From NCBI GenBank assembly GCA_020444515.1, contig JAHLKX010000013.1:26387-90386 (forward strand): a stretch of 64,000 nt of DNA. The letters are read 5' to 3'. The notes beneath the pieces were generated by a model. The model was not told where the DNA came from. It did not search any database and saw nothing but the letters and a program-made list of their open reading frames with translations. Every line of letters begins with the position of its first letter. Position 1 is the first letter of the stretch. This DNA is from Bacteroidota bacterium. Its GTDB lineage: Bacteria; Bacteroidota; Bacteroidia; Bacteroidales; JAADJA01. Positions 36,145 through 46,000 of this stretch are shown piece after piece. Made by a program: the position numbers and the translations under genes.

Positions 36145-37299
36145 TTAGAGTTTGATAATTTTGCTCGTTTGAATTCCTTCATTGGTTTTTATGGTGCAGA
36201 AATAAATACCAGGATTCAATGCAGAAGTATCAAATGGTATGATTTGTTCTCCTTTATGTAAATTGTAGCTATGGTAAATTATTTCTCTTCCACTCATATC
36301 GGATATCTTTATTGCGACAGGGGAGGGCTGTTGTATATGAAAGGAAATAAAAGCTGATGATTCAATAGGATTAGGAGAAATCGTAAAGCAACTATTCAAA
36401 ATAACCTTTTCAATAAATGTCATACAGGCTTCTTCAACTTCTTGCTGACTGTTGCAACCAGAAGCATTGTCATGAATTTCTATTGTTCCATTTGGTGCAG
36501 CCAGGTAATCGCAGATGCTCTGAACATCGCATTCACTGAGAAGGTCATTGTGTTGTATTTTTAAATCATAAATAGAATTAGGATCAATATTTTCCAATCC
36601 CTCAATATTTGTAAGATTTTCACAACAACTAATCAATAATGATCCACCAATACTTGATAAAGATTGTAGTGCAGTTAAGTCTGTAAGAACAGGATTACCA
36701 TAATAATGATTAACAAAAAAGTCATAGTAGCCAATTTCAAGGTTCATTCCAATCGAAGTAAGATTTTCCAGACCAGTTAGATTTAATAGTGAATCATTAG
36801 CAAGAATAAGAAGGGATCCCCCAACAGAAATGATGTTATTTAACCCAGACATGTCAAGTAATGAAGAATTACCTATTGCTCCGGTCCCAACATCTGAGTG
36901 AATTCCAATTTCAAGATTGCCTTCTATGATTGTAAGATTATCCAAACCTTCAAAGTTCTTCAGTGTTTCGTTATTGGAAGTTTCAAAATTTCCAACAATT
37001 GAAGACAAATTGTTCAATCCAAACATATTGACCAAATTGGGATTTCCCATAATCCGAAGGTATCCTCCTATGGAGTTTACTACACTCAATCCATTAAAAT
37101 TTGTAATGTCTGTTTGGTTATCTATATACCCAATTCGTACATTCCCTTCAATTTCCGTACACCCAGGATAATTCACCTGGAAATTATCAATCTGTGCTTG
37201 AGTGGTGAAAGTGATGCCCTCGGGCAGGCAGGGACATTGAGAAATGGCTGTTAGCTGCATGAGCAGCGTTGTGATAAATAAAAGTGTTAGTGTTTTCAT
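36145..37299 (-). CDS. L-domain-like repeat surface protein with T9SS tail
   Basis: The ATG at 37299 opens a signal peptide (MKTLTLLFITTLLMQLTAIS). The conserved opener CLPEGITFTTQAQIDNFQVN then YPGC follows, as in three other genes of this array. Repeats of about 24 residues (GLNNLSSIVGNFETSNNETL; GLDNLTIIEGNLEIG) give a receptor L-domain or LRR-like solenoid. Next come the conserved capping block CDVQSICDYLAAPNGTIEIH then GCNSQQEVEEAC, and a T9SS type A tail (FTISPNPIESSAFISFHI ... IIKL). It is expected to be exported through the outer membrane; the ligand is unknown. Confidence 0.85.
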   Translation of the reverse strand: MKTLTLLFITTLLMQLTAISQCPCLPEGITFTTQAQIDNFQVNYPGCTEIEGNVRIGYIDNQTDITNFNGLSVVNSIGGYLRIMGNPNLVNMFGLNNLSSIVGNFETSNNETLKNFEGLDNLTIIEGNLEIGIHSDVGTGAIGNSSLLDMSGLNNIISVGGSLLILANDSLLNLTGLENLTSIGMNLEIGYYDFFVNHYYGNPVLTDLTALQSLSSIGGSLLISCCENLTNIEGLENIDPNSIYDLKIQHNDLLSECDVQSICDYLAAPNGTIEIHDNASGCNSQQEVEEACMTFIEKVILNSCFTISPNPIESSAFISFHIQQPSPVAIKISDMSGREIIYHSYNLHKGEQIIPFDTSALNPGIYFCTIKTNEGIQTSKIIKL

Positions 37300-37315
37300 G
37301 ATTGCTTTTTTTGCC

Positions 37316-37348
37316 CCCTCCCTCACTCCCTCCCGCTTGAGGGGGAGG
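37316..37348. repeat. G/C-run inverted repeat in an intergenic gap
   Basis: CCTCCC (37329-37334) and GGGAGG (37343-37348) flank CTTGAG within a CCCTC-rich stretch, in the 65-bp gap between two T9SS-protein genes. It has the look of the CCCTC/GAGGG dispersed repeats of Bacteroidetes genomes, or a weak terminator stem for the upstream gene. Confidence 0.4.
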
Positions 37349-37364
37349 AACGGGATAGCGGTAG

Positions 37365-38633
37365 TTATAGTTTGATTATTTTTCTGGTTTGCATTCCTTC
37401 ATTGGTTTTTAAAATACAGAAATACACCCCTGCAGGGAGGTCATGCATATCAATTTTGATTTCTTGCTGTCCTAAAACTAGTTCTTGCCTGGTGATCCCA
37501 AGGATTTTTACTCCTGAAATGCCAAACAGGTCAATACTTATAATCTGCTTATTGTCAAGATTGACATGAAGATTCGTAAATTCTTTGCATGGATTAGGGG
37601 ATAATCCAACCATAAAGGCTGATCGTTGTTGATTGATTCCTGTATTAATTTCAGAATAAGCATAACCGATCTTCCTGTCTTCTCCTTTTCCATCATACCA
37701 CATTTTGAATTTGTTCTCATTAACAATCACACTGCTAAATCGTACCCAGTTATCATCCCATTCACCGGGCTCGCCCACATCCAGAACAGGATCATCATTA
37801 TTTTCGACAAACCAGCTAAAACCATTCTGGGAAGTTGCATAACCAATCCGGATATATCGGTGTGGATTGGTACCAGTGCCATCCCATCCGGCAAACCACA
37901 TGTGAAATTTGTTATTGTAATACAATACAGCTGGCCCATAAGCGTAAGTATCATAAAATGTATTCACCAAACCCACTGATAAAACGGGGTTATGGAGCGT
38001 ATCTTTGGTCCAATTGATTCCATTCTCAGAAGTTGCGTAGCCAATTGATGCAGGATTATAAAATGAACCTCCTACCCAACCATAATACCACATTTTGTAG
38101 GTCATTCCATCAAAATATACAGATGGTCTTGCAACAAATGCTGCATCCCAGGAGCCTGTTAAACCCTTTTCCAAAACAGGATCTGGATGCAATATCCATT
38201 TAGCGGAATCTTCGGAGAAATACCCATACCCTATGGAAAAAATGTCGCCGCCATTTATAGAACCGGAATACCACATTTTCAAGGTGTCATTTACACGTAA
38301 GACACATCCCGGATACTTATGTAAGTCCCACGAACCAGGATCTCCAGGATATATCACAGGCTCATTACTTTCTGTCCAGTTTATTCCGTCTGGAGATTCA
38401 GTATAGCCGATAGCACTTAATCCATCAGCGATTTCATAACCTGAAAACCACATTTTGAAAAGCTGCTCCTCGAACAATACCGCGGGATTTGCTACCTCAC
38501 TTGCCCAGGTTGCATTATCAGAAGAAAAAATCGGATTATTTGGATGTTTTTCCCAGTCTATTTGTGTAAAGGAATTTATGGGATTCAGGAAAAAAATGAA
38601 TAAAGCTAAAAGTAGTAGTTTAGTGTTTTTCAT
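37365..38633 (-). CDS. Secreted GH43/GH32/GH130-like beta-propeller protein with T9SS tail
   Basis: A signal peptide ends near NSFTQ. Five propeller-like repeats each carry a phrase such as FKMWFSGYEIADGLSAIGYT, LKMWYSGSINGG, YKMWYYGWVGG, FHMWFAGWDGTG and FKMWYDGKGEDRKIGYAYS. These are paired with NGINWT and a PVLxxGxxGxWD segment. The pattern is that of five-bladed glycosidase-like folds, but the catalytic acids cannot be assigned with confidence. The T9SS tail begins VGLSPNPCKEFTNLHVNL and ends MQTRKIIKL. A purine-rich CGGAGGTCATT precedes the ATG. Confidence 0.82.
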   Translation of the reverse strand: MKNTKLLLLALFIFFLNPINSFTQIDWEKHPNNPIFSSDNATWASEVANPAVLFEEQLFKMWFSGYEIADGLSAIGYTESPDGINWTESNEPVIYPGDPGSWDLHKYPGCVLRVNDTLKMWYSGSINGGDIFSIGYGYFSEDSAKWILHPDPVLEKGLTGSWDAAFVARPSVYFDGMTYKMWYYGWVGGSFYNPASIGYATSENGINWTKDTLHNPVLSVGLVNTFYDTYAYGPAVLYYNNKFHMWFAGWDGTGTNPHRYIRIGYATSQNGFSWFVENNDDPVLDVGEPGEWDDNWVRFSSVIVNENKFKMWYDGKGEDRKIGYAYSEINTGINQQRSAFMVGLSPNPCKEFTNLHVNLDNKQIISIDLFGISGVKILGITRQELVLGQQEIKIDMHDLPAGVYFCILKTNEGMQTRKIIKL

Positions 38634-38745
38634 AATGACCTCCGTTTTTAATTTTATGTAACCTTAGTATTTGCCTTGTGATGTTTGAAAGTTCTATGTC
38701 ATTATAATTTCGGTAAAAAACAGTACCTTAATCTTTCGATATGAA

Positions 38746-39612
38746 TTATTTTAGTTTGATTATTTTCTTTGTTTGTCCGCCAGCTGGCGGATTGGTTTTT
38801 AAGGTGCAGAAATAAATTCCAGGCTTCATTGAAGAAGCATCAAATGTTATGCTTTGTTCTCCTGCGTGTAATTCATAAGTCAAACAGATAATTTTCCTCC
38901 CGCTCATATCGGTAATCAGCAGGAAAACAGGGGAGGGCTTTTGCATATAAAAAGAAATGACAGCATTTGATTCAATGGGATTCGGGGTAATGGAAAGGGA
39001 TTGTAGCTGTTGGTCCTCAATTCTGATTAATTCGCAGGCTTCCTCCACCTCTTGCTGGCTGTTGCAGCCGGGTGCGTTGTTTTCGATGATGATGGGTTCA
39101 TTGGGTGAGGCAAGGTAATCACAGATGCTTTGGATGTCGCATTCGGAAAGCATGCCATTGCCGGCTATTTTCAATCCGGGATTAATGATTATACTGACCA
39201 AACCTGATAAATCGGTCAGGGAATCGTTGTTTACGATCCAAAAATCGCTTCCCGTGAAAGTTAAGTTCTCCAATCCGGATAAGCTTTTCAGAAAAGGATT
39301 GTTTAAAATGATAAAAAATGAAAAGATGGCCTCAATCCCCTCCAGACCATTAAGGTTGGTAAGGGAAGTTTCCCATATATGAAGATTTCCACCAATGGAA
39401 TTTAAAACACTCAAACCCAGAAGGTTTTCAATATTAGGACCTGAAATAGATGTATGCCACCCAATGTCAGTACATCCGGGGTAATTTACTTGAAAACTGT
39501 CAATCTGTGCTTGAGTTGTAAATATGATGCCTTCAGGGAGGCAGGGGCTTTGGGCTGAGACAATGATAAAATTAAAAAAGATAATAAATACAAAGAATGT
39601 AGGCTTTTTCAT
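38746..39612 (-). CDS. Short L-domain-like surface protein with T9SS tail interrupted by a palindrome
   Basis: Signal peptide, opener CLPEGIIFTTQAQIDSFQVN then YPGC, only about four 24-residue repeats (GLEGIEAIFSFFIILNNPFL; GLENLTFTGSDFWIVNNDSL), the cap CDIQSICDYLASPNEPIIIE, and a T9SS tail (LSITPNPIESNAVISFYM). Near the end the tail reads LKTNPPAGGQTKKIIKLK where relatives have KTNEGMQTRKIIKL. The PPAGG part is encoded by a 16-bp perfect DNA palindrome (38776-38791). It is a shorter member of the array family with the same predicted fate at the surface. Confidence 0.82.
   Translation of the reverse strand: MKKPTFFVFIIFFNFIIVSAQSPCLPEGIIFTTQAQIDSFQVNYPGCTDIGWHTSISGPNIENLLGLSVLNSIGGNLHIWETSLTNLNGLEGIEAIFSFFIILNNPFLKSLSGLENLTFTGSDFWIVNNDSLTDLSGLVSIIINPGLKIAGNGMLSECDIQSICDYLASPNEPIIIENNAPGCNSQQEVEEACELIRIEDQQLQSLSITPNPIESNAVISFYMQKPSPVFLLITDMSGRKIICLTYELHAGEQSITFDASSMKPGIYFCTLKTNPPAGGQTKKIIKLK
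38776..38791. repeat. 16-bp palindrome inserted in frame in a T9SS tail
   Basis: TCCGCCAGCTGGCGGA is perfectly self-complementary and encodes the PPAGG that replaces two residues of the conserved tail. It looks like a copy of a small dispersed palindromic element. Confidence 0.7.
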
Positions 39613-39630
39613 GGCAGCAGGCAGTGATGG

Positions 39631-39670
39631 TTAAGAGCCTAAATATAAGAAATTTAGGCTCTTAAGTCAA
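39631..39670 (-). promoter_or_regulatory. Promoter overlapped by a 14-bp-arm inverted repeat
   Basis: Minus-strand TTGAC (39666-39670), 18-bp spacer, TATATTTA (39640-39647), 28 nt from the ATG at 39612. The inverted repeat TTAAGAGCCTAAAT (39631-39644) / its complement (39652-39665), with a 7-base loop, covers the spacer and the -7 element. It is a likely operator or hairpin. Confidence 0.65.
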
Positions 39671-39867
39671 GTAAAAACGCCGATTTAACATTTAGATCCG
39701 GCTGCTCATTCTTTCCGGAGCAATTGTAAAACAAACGGACACCCTGCCATAAATGGCCCATTATAATGGCAGAAATATTACCTTCTATATCCAAAACTTA
39801 AACCGACCAATAAGAAAAAATCATCGGGAGATTGAAATGAAGAAGTTTATCCAACCCGAAATAAAAA

Positions 39868-40071
39868 TTAAGACCGTTTTTGCGTCGTATACTTTTCGTA
39901 TGCTTTTAAATCTCTGATTTCAACATCCTCAGCATCTTTCTTCCTCGATTCCGGTAAAGCATCCAACGCATTTTCAAAAAAAAATGAAGCGCTTCGGATG
40001 ATGCCCCTGATTTCATGGCTTCCTCACCTGCCAGACTCATATTCTGTATGGTTTTCTCCTTGTTTTTGCAT
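39868..40071 (-). pseudogene. Internally deleted fragment of the cyclase-ATPase-TPR family
   Basis: The minus strand starts ATGCAAAAACAAG, the start signature (MQKQ) of the three full-length genes, at 40071. It then passes in another frame directly into KEKTIQNMSLAGEEAMKSGA then SSEALHFF. This matches EEKTIHYLLLAGEESMKSGA then SSEALKFF in the middle of the full-length proteins (around residue 635). A run of nine T shifts the frame again; the continuation ENALDALPESRKKDAEDVEI fits the same repeat family. Cyclase and ATPase domains are missing, so it is a deletion remnant. The rest of the 39613-40146 gap holds only the promoter at 39631. Confidence 0.7.
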
Positions 40072-40146
40072 GGAAAAAGCTTTCTAAAAAATAGGTAAAA
40101 AAAGGTCAGGAATAATCTATCCCTGACCCTGAATAAGATTTGAGCA

Positions 40147-42888
40147 TTATTGCTTGATAAATTTTGAAGTATAAGAGATATTATTTTCACGGAGTGTACA
40201 ATAATAGATCCCTGATTTTAAATTGGAAATATTAATCGAGATGTCATGTCCACTGTTGCCTATCACAGACTGTTCCATCATTTTTTGACCAAGGAAATTG
40301 AAGATTTCAATCTTAGCATTTTGATGATCCAATAAATTCTCATTTAAATGTATCATCGTTGTTGCAGGATTTGGATAAATCTGCAATGGATTTTTTGAAT
40401 CTCTCCAACCCGGATCATCCCCAAGAATCATAAACGATGTGCTTGTGAATTCATAGGCTCCCATATCAATTTTTGAACTACCATCTCCATTGCCATCAGT
40501 AATCCTTTGATTACCAATGATATCCCATTGCGGAATCATATGCCAGTCAGCAGGCCAGGCTGCATCAATGCAAGGTGATTCAAGCGATAGTGCATAAGGA
40601 TGATCACCAATTCCCGCAAATAAGGGATCGTCCCCAATATTATACAAATAGTCACCCGTGAAAGGAATACCGCCAAAATTCTCCTGTCCGCCTTCAATAT
40701 CGCAATAATAGAATCCAGGCTGGCTGGCACCATCTGCTATGTGCACCTGGTCACCTGAATTGGTAGCCTCATTTCCCCAGAATATGTTATTGTAGAACCC
40801 TGGATTGGAGTTTGTTTTTACCTGGATGGCACCACCATTGGCTGCCTGGTTATTAACAAAGGTATTGTTGAAGATAGTACCGTTGCAATTGGTGTTAAAT
40901 TCTATAACTCCGGCATCTGATAGCGCAATATTGTCCTGGAACAGACAATTGGAAATAACGGGATTTGAATTGTCATATAAAACGATAGCTGCAGCATCTT
41001 CTGCCTGGTTATTTCTGAAAATACAACTTTCGATCAGGGGGTCACCATTGGAAATAGCGATTGCCCCACCTGAAGGTGTGTAGGGAGGTACGTTTATGTC
41101 TGCTTTATTGAATTCAAATGTAGAATTGGTAATGCTTATATCACTGTAATTCTGTATCGCGAAAGCGCCACCGGAAGTTTCTGGTGGTAGGCCCTGCGCA
41201 TAAGCATAGCGGAACAAACAATGATCAAAAATAGATGGTTCATTTTCAGCCGGAGTATTGTCAAAATCCAGACCATCCCAGTAAATATTTGGATTGGAGG
41301 CAGTAAACATAATTGGATTTTCGGCTGTTCCCTCGGCTTGAATACAACCTTGAATTTCAAAATGGTAAGGTTCTCTGACAGCGATTCTGACGCCCGGTTC
41401 TATTTCGAGGGTTTGACCATTTTCAACCGTTACATGCCCATCAATGTAGTAGGGTGCGTTTTCTGCTGTCCAGGTGCCACTCACCGTGCCTTCTGAAATA
41501 AAAGTTGCTTGCTCATGCACAGCTATGATATTTGCAGGAATAACATCTGCCATAAAACCGAATCTTCCATTTCCGACCAGATTCTGTGCAAAGACAATTT
41601 CAAATGCATTTGCTTTCAAATAATGTGTACCCATATCCTTCATGAATGATTGTGCAACATATTGTGCACCTGTTGAAGCTCCTTGGGATATGTTCTTTAC
41701 AATTGAAATTGAGGTAGATCCAGACCACTCGGCATAAAGAATAGTTTTATTTGTATCGGCCATCATGGCCATTATTGGTTCGCCATTCAATTCGAAAGTG
41801 AAATTGTTGTTATAAAAATTCGCCCAATGATTTCCATTTTCATAACCCCAGTCTTCTTCAAATACATCGGGTCCCAGACTGGTCAGGTCATATTTTAATT
41901 TTAGGTCACCAATTTCAAATCCCCGATACTGAAGTTGGAGTAAGGTATTCAAGAAACCAGTAGAACCATCCAAAAAATGTCCGAGGCAGGCCTCGGGATC
42001 CGGATCAATATCATTATAATCTCGGGATGCCACATAATATTTTTTAGAAAGGTGTCCATTGCCGAATGGTTCCGGTCCTGTACCATCTGCGTCCCAGGCA
42101 GCCATACCTTCATGATCGGCATTCAAACCCTGGAAAGGGATGGTGGGATTCCCAACGATGATCATCCCATTTAAAATATTAATATAGACGCCATTGCGTC
42201 CATTTGAAACCGGCATATATTCTTCTATCGTAGATTCGAAAGTCAGAGAAATCTCCTTACCATTTAAATCAGACAGGAATGCATCAGCTATTACTTCTGC
42301 TGTGTTTCCTTCAGCGATATTAACAAGGTTTGTGTAAGCGGTTTCATTGTACCAATATTCATTACTACCTGTCCGGTGGTGATTTGAATATGATAAGTAC
42401 CCGGCGAGTAAGGGTTCTCCATCCAATTCAAAAGTAAGATCAATGCCATAATGATTGGCATAATATTCCTGGCCTGCCATATTAAACCAGTCAAGGCCTT
42501 CAACATCACCTTCATAGCTTCCCAGGCCAAATTTCATTTTTACATTGTCGGGTTCAAATCCATTGTTCGTCAATGCTTGTGCGAATTGGGGAAAACCTAT
42601 TATTCCATCCTGAAAAGTGGCCAGGGCATCTTCGGGATTCTGTGTAATATAATCCCGGGAAGCAATATAATATAGGGAAGCAGATCCGGTATTCGGATTG
42701 ATATGACCCATGGCTGCAGGTTCGGGTCCACTGCCGTCCGCATTCCAGGCAGCACTGCCTTCACCATCCTCTGCAAGACCTATAAACTCAATTTGTTGTT
42801 GACCATTTGAAATTTGAAATACCAATAGTAAAATTGATATAAGTGAAAAATATTTCACAAGGTAATAGGTAAAATTTGAAGTTTTCAT
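40147..42888 (-). CDS. Secreted beta-helix protein with duplicated N-terminal domain and T9SS tail
   Basis: A signal peptide ends near SNGQQ. Two related domains of about 220 residues follow (EFIGLAEDGEGSAAWNADGS; FQGLNADHEGMAAWDADGTG, each with a YYxASRDY motif). These resemble archaeal/bacterial DUF1028-like or uncharacterised secreted modules, with no firm family. Residues 480-800 form a right-handed beta-helix (GCIQAEGTAENPIMFTASNP; SIFDHCLFRYAYAQG; ITNSTFEFNKAD; IFNNTFVNNQAANGGAIQV) with the ordinary closing SPCIDAAWP...DMGAYEF. The T9SS tail starts LQIYPNPATTMIHLNENL and ends TSKFIKQ. AGGAGG precedes the ATG, and a triple 21-bp repeat array lies upstream. Confidence 0.87.
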   Translation of the reverse strand: MKTSNFTYYLVKYFSLISILLLVFQISNGQQQIEFIGLAEDGEGSAAWNADGSGPEPAAMGHINPNTGSASLYYIASRDYITQNPEDALATFQDGIIGFPQFAQALTNNGFEPDNVKMKFGLGSYEGDVEGLDWFNMAGQEYYANHYGIDLTFELDGEPLLAGYLSYSNHHRTGSNEYWYNETAYTNLVNIAEGNTAEVIADAFLSDLNGKEISLTFESTIEEYMPVSNGRNGVYINILNGMIIVGNPTIPFQGLNADHEGMAAWDADGTGPEPFGNGHLSKKYYVASRDYNDIDPDPEACLGHFLDGSTGFLNTLLQLQYRGFEIGDLKLKYDLTSLGPDVFEEDWGYENGNHWANFYNNNFTFELNGEPIMAMMADTNKTILYAEWSGSTSISIVKNISQGASTGAQYVAQSFMKDMGTHYLKANAFEIVFAQNLVGNGRFGFMADVIPANIIAVHEQATFISEGTVSGTWTAENAPYYIDGHVTVENGQTLEIEPGVRIAVREPYHFEIQGCIQAEGTAENPIMFTASNPNIYWDGLDFDNTPAENEPSIFDHCLFRYAYAQGLPPETSGGAFAIQNYSDISITNSTFEFNKADINVPPYTPSGGAIAISNGDPLIESCIFRNNQAEDAAAIVLYDNSNPVISNCLFQDNIALSDAGVIEFNTNCNGTIFNNTFVNNQAANGGAIQVKTNSNPGFYNNIFWGNEATNSGDQVHIADGASQPGFYYCDIEGGQENFGGIPFTGDYLYNIGDDPLFAGIGDHPYALSLESPCIDAAWPADWHMIPQWDIIGNQRITDGNGDGSSKIDMGAYEFTSTSFMILGDDPGWRDSKNPLQIYPNPATTMIHLNENLLDHQNAKIEIFNFLGQKMMEQSVIGNSGHDISINISNLKSGIYYCTLRENNISYTSKFIKQ

Positions 42889-42932
42889 TTTGACCTCCTG
42901 ATATTGTTGATTAAAGATTTGATTGTCGAAAA

Positions 42933-43023
42933 CAAATGTAATGTCTGATGGAGGGCCAAATGAGTTACTTATTTAACCGTCTGGTAAAATTGTATAAACG
43001 CATGGATTTTTCATTTAAACGTA
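42933..43023 (-). promoter_or_regulatory. LytTR-type triple direct repeat plus -7 element (array A)
   Basis: On the minus strand, 9-mers TACGTTTAA (43015-43023), TGCGTTTAT (42994-43002) and GACGGTTAA (42973-42981) are separated by exactly 12 bp each. They are followed after 32 bp by TACATTTG (42933-42940), a perfect -7 element, 45 nt from the ATG at 42888. The repeats are close to the LytTR consensus for 9-bp repeats with 12-13-bp spacing. Confidence 0.7.
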
Positions 43024-43092
43024 TGGTTACAAATGACAATGAAAGCTTATCGAATAGGTGTTCACTTTCAAACAATGGAAATATCCTTTGGT

Positions 43093-46000
43093 TTAGGATG
43101 TTGGGGTAATGTTGGAGGCCTTTTTGTGTTTATCCAAATCCCACTGCAGATCCATTTCTTCGAACATTGTTTTGGCTTTTTCAAGATAAAATTCGGCAGG
43201 TTTGCCATTCAATTTATTGTATTTCACTTTTGGATCGGAAAGGAATTTTCCAAGTTCAAAGTAGGTACGGGATAATTCAAGCTTTGCTCCAAATTTATTG
43301 GCCGCTTCCATCGATTTTCTGAAGGCCTGTTTTGCTTTTTTATGGTGTTTGCAAAACCAGCATGCTTCGGCTTGCAATCGATATGCCTCAGTTAAATGGG
43401 ACAAAACCAGTTTGGCGGTCTTTACTGATTTATTAGATGTTTTAAGAAAATGTCTGCTTGCCAGGGATCTTTCTTTTTCGTTTGTTTGTTTTAGAATTAA
43501 TTCCTTTTCGTAATAACATCTTGCAATCAGGCAATGAGATTCGTGAAGTTTGATAGAGAACCGAATTAAAAGATCTTCTGCTTTATCCAGGTTTTCTTTT
43601 GCCTTTTGTTGATCTCCCTGCATTGAAAAACCGATGGATCGAGAACAGCATATCATAAGTAACATTCCATGATGGTCGGTTTTAGAAACATAATCCACGC
43701 CTTCGGTGCTATTTGCAATCAAATGATCAATTTCCCTGTTTTTTAGCAAGTAATTTGACATGCACCGGTAATACTGGGCATAGCAATAATTATTATCAAA
43801 AGCATCACCTACCCGCTGAACATAATCAAGGCATTTTTCAGCCGTTTCTTTCTCCCCCTTTTCCATTTGGACAAGACTGCTAAACACGTAATAAGCCATG
43901 GGTTGCCAGTATTCGCCAATGGCCAGGCCTTTATTGAATATGTTTTCATCCAAAGTAAAAGGTTCAGTCATATATCCCGTGAAATAAGTGTTTACCTCTT
44001 TTTGGTATTTTACTGTAATCCAGGAATAAGCATCAGATTCATTCAGGTTTTTTTGCGCAAGGTTATGCAGGGCCTGTCCAAGTTTTATGGCTTTGCCAGT
44101 CCAAATAAAAAGAGCACCCAGGTTTACAAGATTACCAATACCATATCGTAAAGATGAAATTTTTGCCCGGTTCATTATTTTGGTGATGTTAATGTATTCA
44201 AAAAACATGCGCTTTCCATCAAATGAAATTAGGGCATGTCCTTTCATAATGTAAATTTTTTCGAGTTTCTTTTCATACTCAGTAGCATTTCTTTTCCTTT
44301 TTTCATTCGAAAACCAAATTAACCATAACAATCTCAGAAAATTGATAAAAAAACTACCTATTTTAGAAAGCTTCTTTTTAGGAAATCGGAGACCATAAAA
44401 AGCTTGAACTTTCTCAAAATAATTCACACATTCAATTTGCTGGCCATTAATGAATAGAGCAGTTGCAAGCATTTCTTCCAGGTCTGCAATTTTTTGTTTA
44501 TCAATCTTTCCGGCCTGATGAATTGTATAGTGACTCAGGGCTTTTTTAAAGAAAGTAATGGCCTCGGCAGAGGCTCCTTTATCCAATGCTGACCTCCCGG
44601 CTTTTAATAAATAATCTTCGGTTTTTATTGTATCTCCTGCCTCTTCATAGTGCGCTGCCAGTGTTCCATAGAAATCCTGCAGATTTTCAGCAAACACTTT
44701 TTCGATGGAACGGGCTATTTTCAGGTGAAGATCTTTCCGACTTTCTCTAAGTATAGAATCATAGGTCAATTGTTGGGCCAGGGCGTGTTTGAATAAGTAT
44801 TCAATTTCCTGCTTTTTTTTATTTTCACTTATCAACTGTATTTCTGAAAGGTATGCCAGGCGCTCATCCAGCTCTTCAATGGTGTCGGTGGCTTCTTCCA
44901 GTACTTTATAGTAAAAGTTCCGGCCCATTACAGAAGCGGTGTTTAATAACTCCCGTGTTTTCTCATCCAGTTTATCAACACGGGATAAAATAGCTTCATT
45001 GATGGTTTCAGGGATATTGGCATCATTGATTTTTTCTGTAACTACAAAATGACCATCTTTAACTTCGATAATCTCTTCATCGATAAAACTTCTGATAATC
45101 TCTTCTATAAAAAACGGATTGCCTTCCGTTTTGCGAATGATCATTTTTTGGATTTCACCAGGCAGGGGAGTTTCGCGTAAAAGATTCTTGATCAGGTTAT
45201 CTGATTCTTTTTCTTCTAATGAATTAATATGAATAGTCGTATGATCACCGGGAAATTTGTCCACCAGATATTTTAAAATATAATCACCGGTTTCCTTGTA
45301 TCCGGGCCGCATTACGTTAATGAACATCACAGGATGATTCTGGGAAAGTTTATAAAGCGACTCGAAAAAGGTTAACGAAGAACTGTCGGCCCAGTGCATG
45401 TCCTCGATCAGGTAGATGCGGGGTTTGTCTTTGGTGGCAGCTATGATCAGGTCGCGCAGGTTTTTCAAGATCAACTTTTCCAATGCTTCACCTTCAATAC
45501 CTTGAACCCGTTCTTTATGTTTACCTTCCAGGGGTAAGCCCATCATGGTAGCCAGAAAGGCATAAATTTCATCGGCTTGCTCCGGGGCAATTTTATTGAT
45601 GCCCTGGTATACTTTTTCTGATGATAGGGCAGGGGCATCGTCTTCGGTGATCTCTGCCCAGGACTTGATCAGGTTGATGATGGGGTGAAAACTGAGATTT
45701 TGCCCGGTTGAAAGGGCTCTGCCTTCCAGTATCATAACGTTCTCCAGGATGGGTTGAACCTTTATTTCGGCGATCAGCCGCGATTTGCCTATACCTGCTT
45801 TACCCACAATGTTAAAGATGGATCCTTTACCGGCAACCAAATTTCGGATCGATCCTTCCAGTTGTTCCATTTCCCGGGTTCTACCCACCATCTCTGAAAG
45901 GATCTTTCTTTCCCCTCTCGCTTTCAAATCGAGTTTTTTTCTTTTTTTCTTAAGCGGTTCATAGATGGCCAGGGTCTCAGCACCCCCTTTCAGCGGAATG

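Noticed and set aside
39778..39869. Possible outer-membrane barrel end (SFGYRR-stop) on the minus strand
   Set aside because: It needs a frameshift within about 30 codons and has no supporting neighbour; chance cannot be excluded.
39906..40190. Open frame of 94 codons on the minus strand taken as a gene
   Set aside because: It begins inside the end of the beta-helix gene and its only recognisable part is the cyclase-family TPR fragment, so it is described as a pseudogene.
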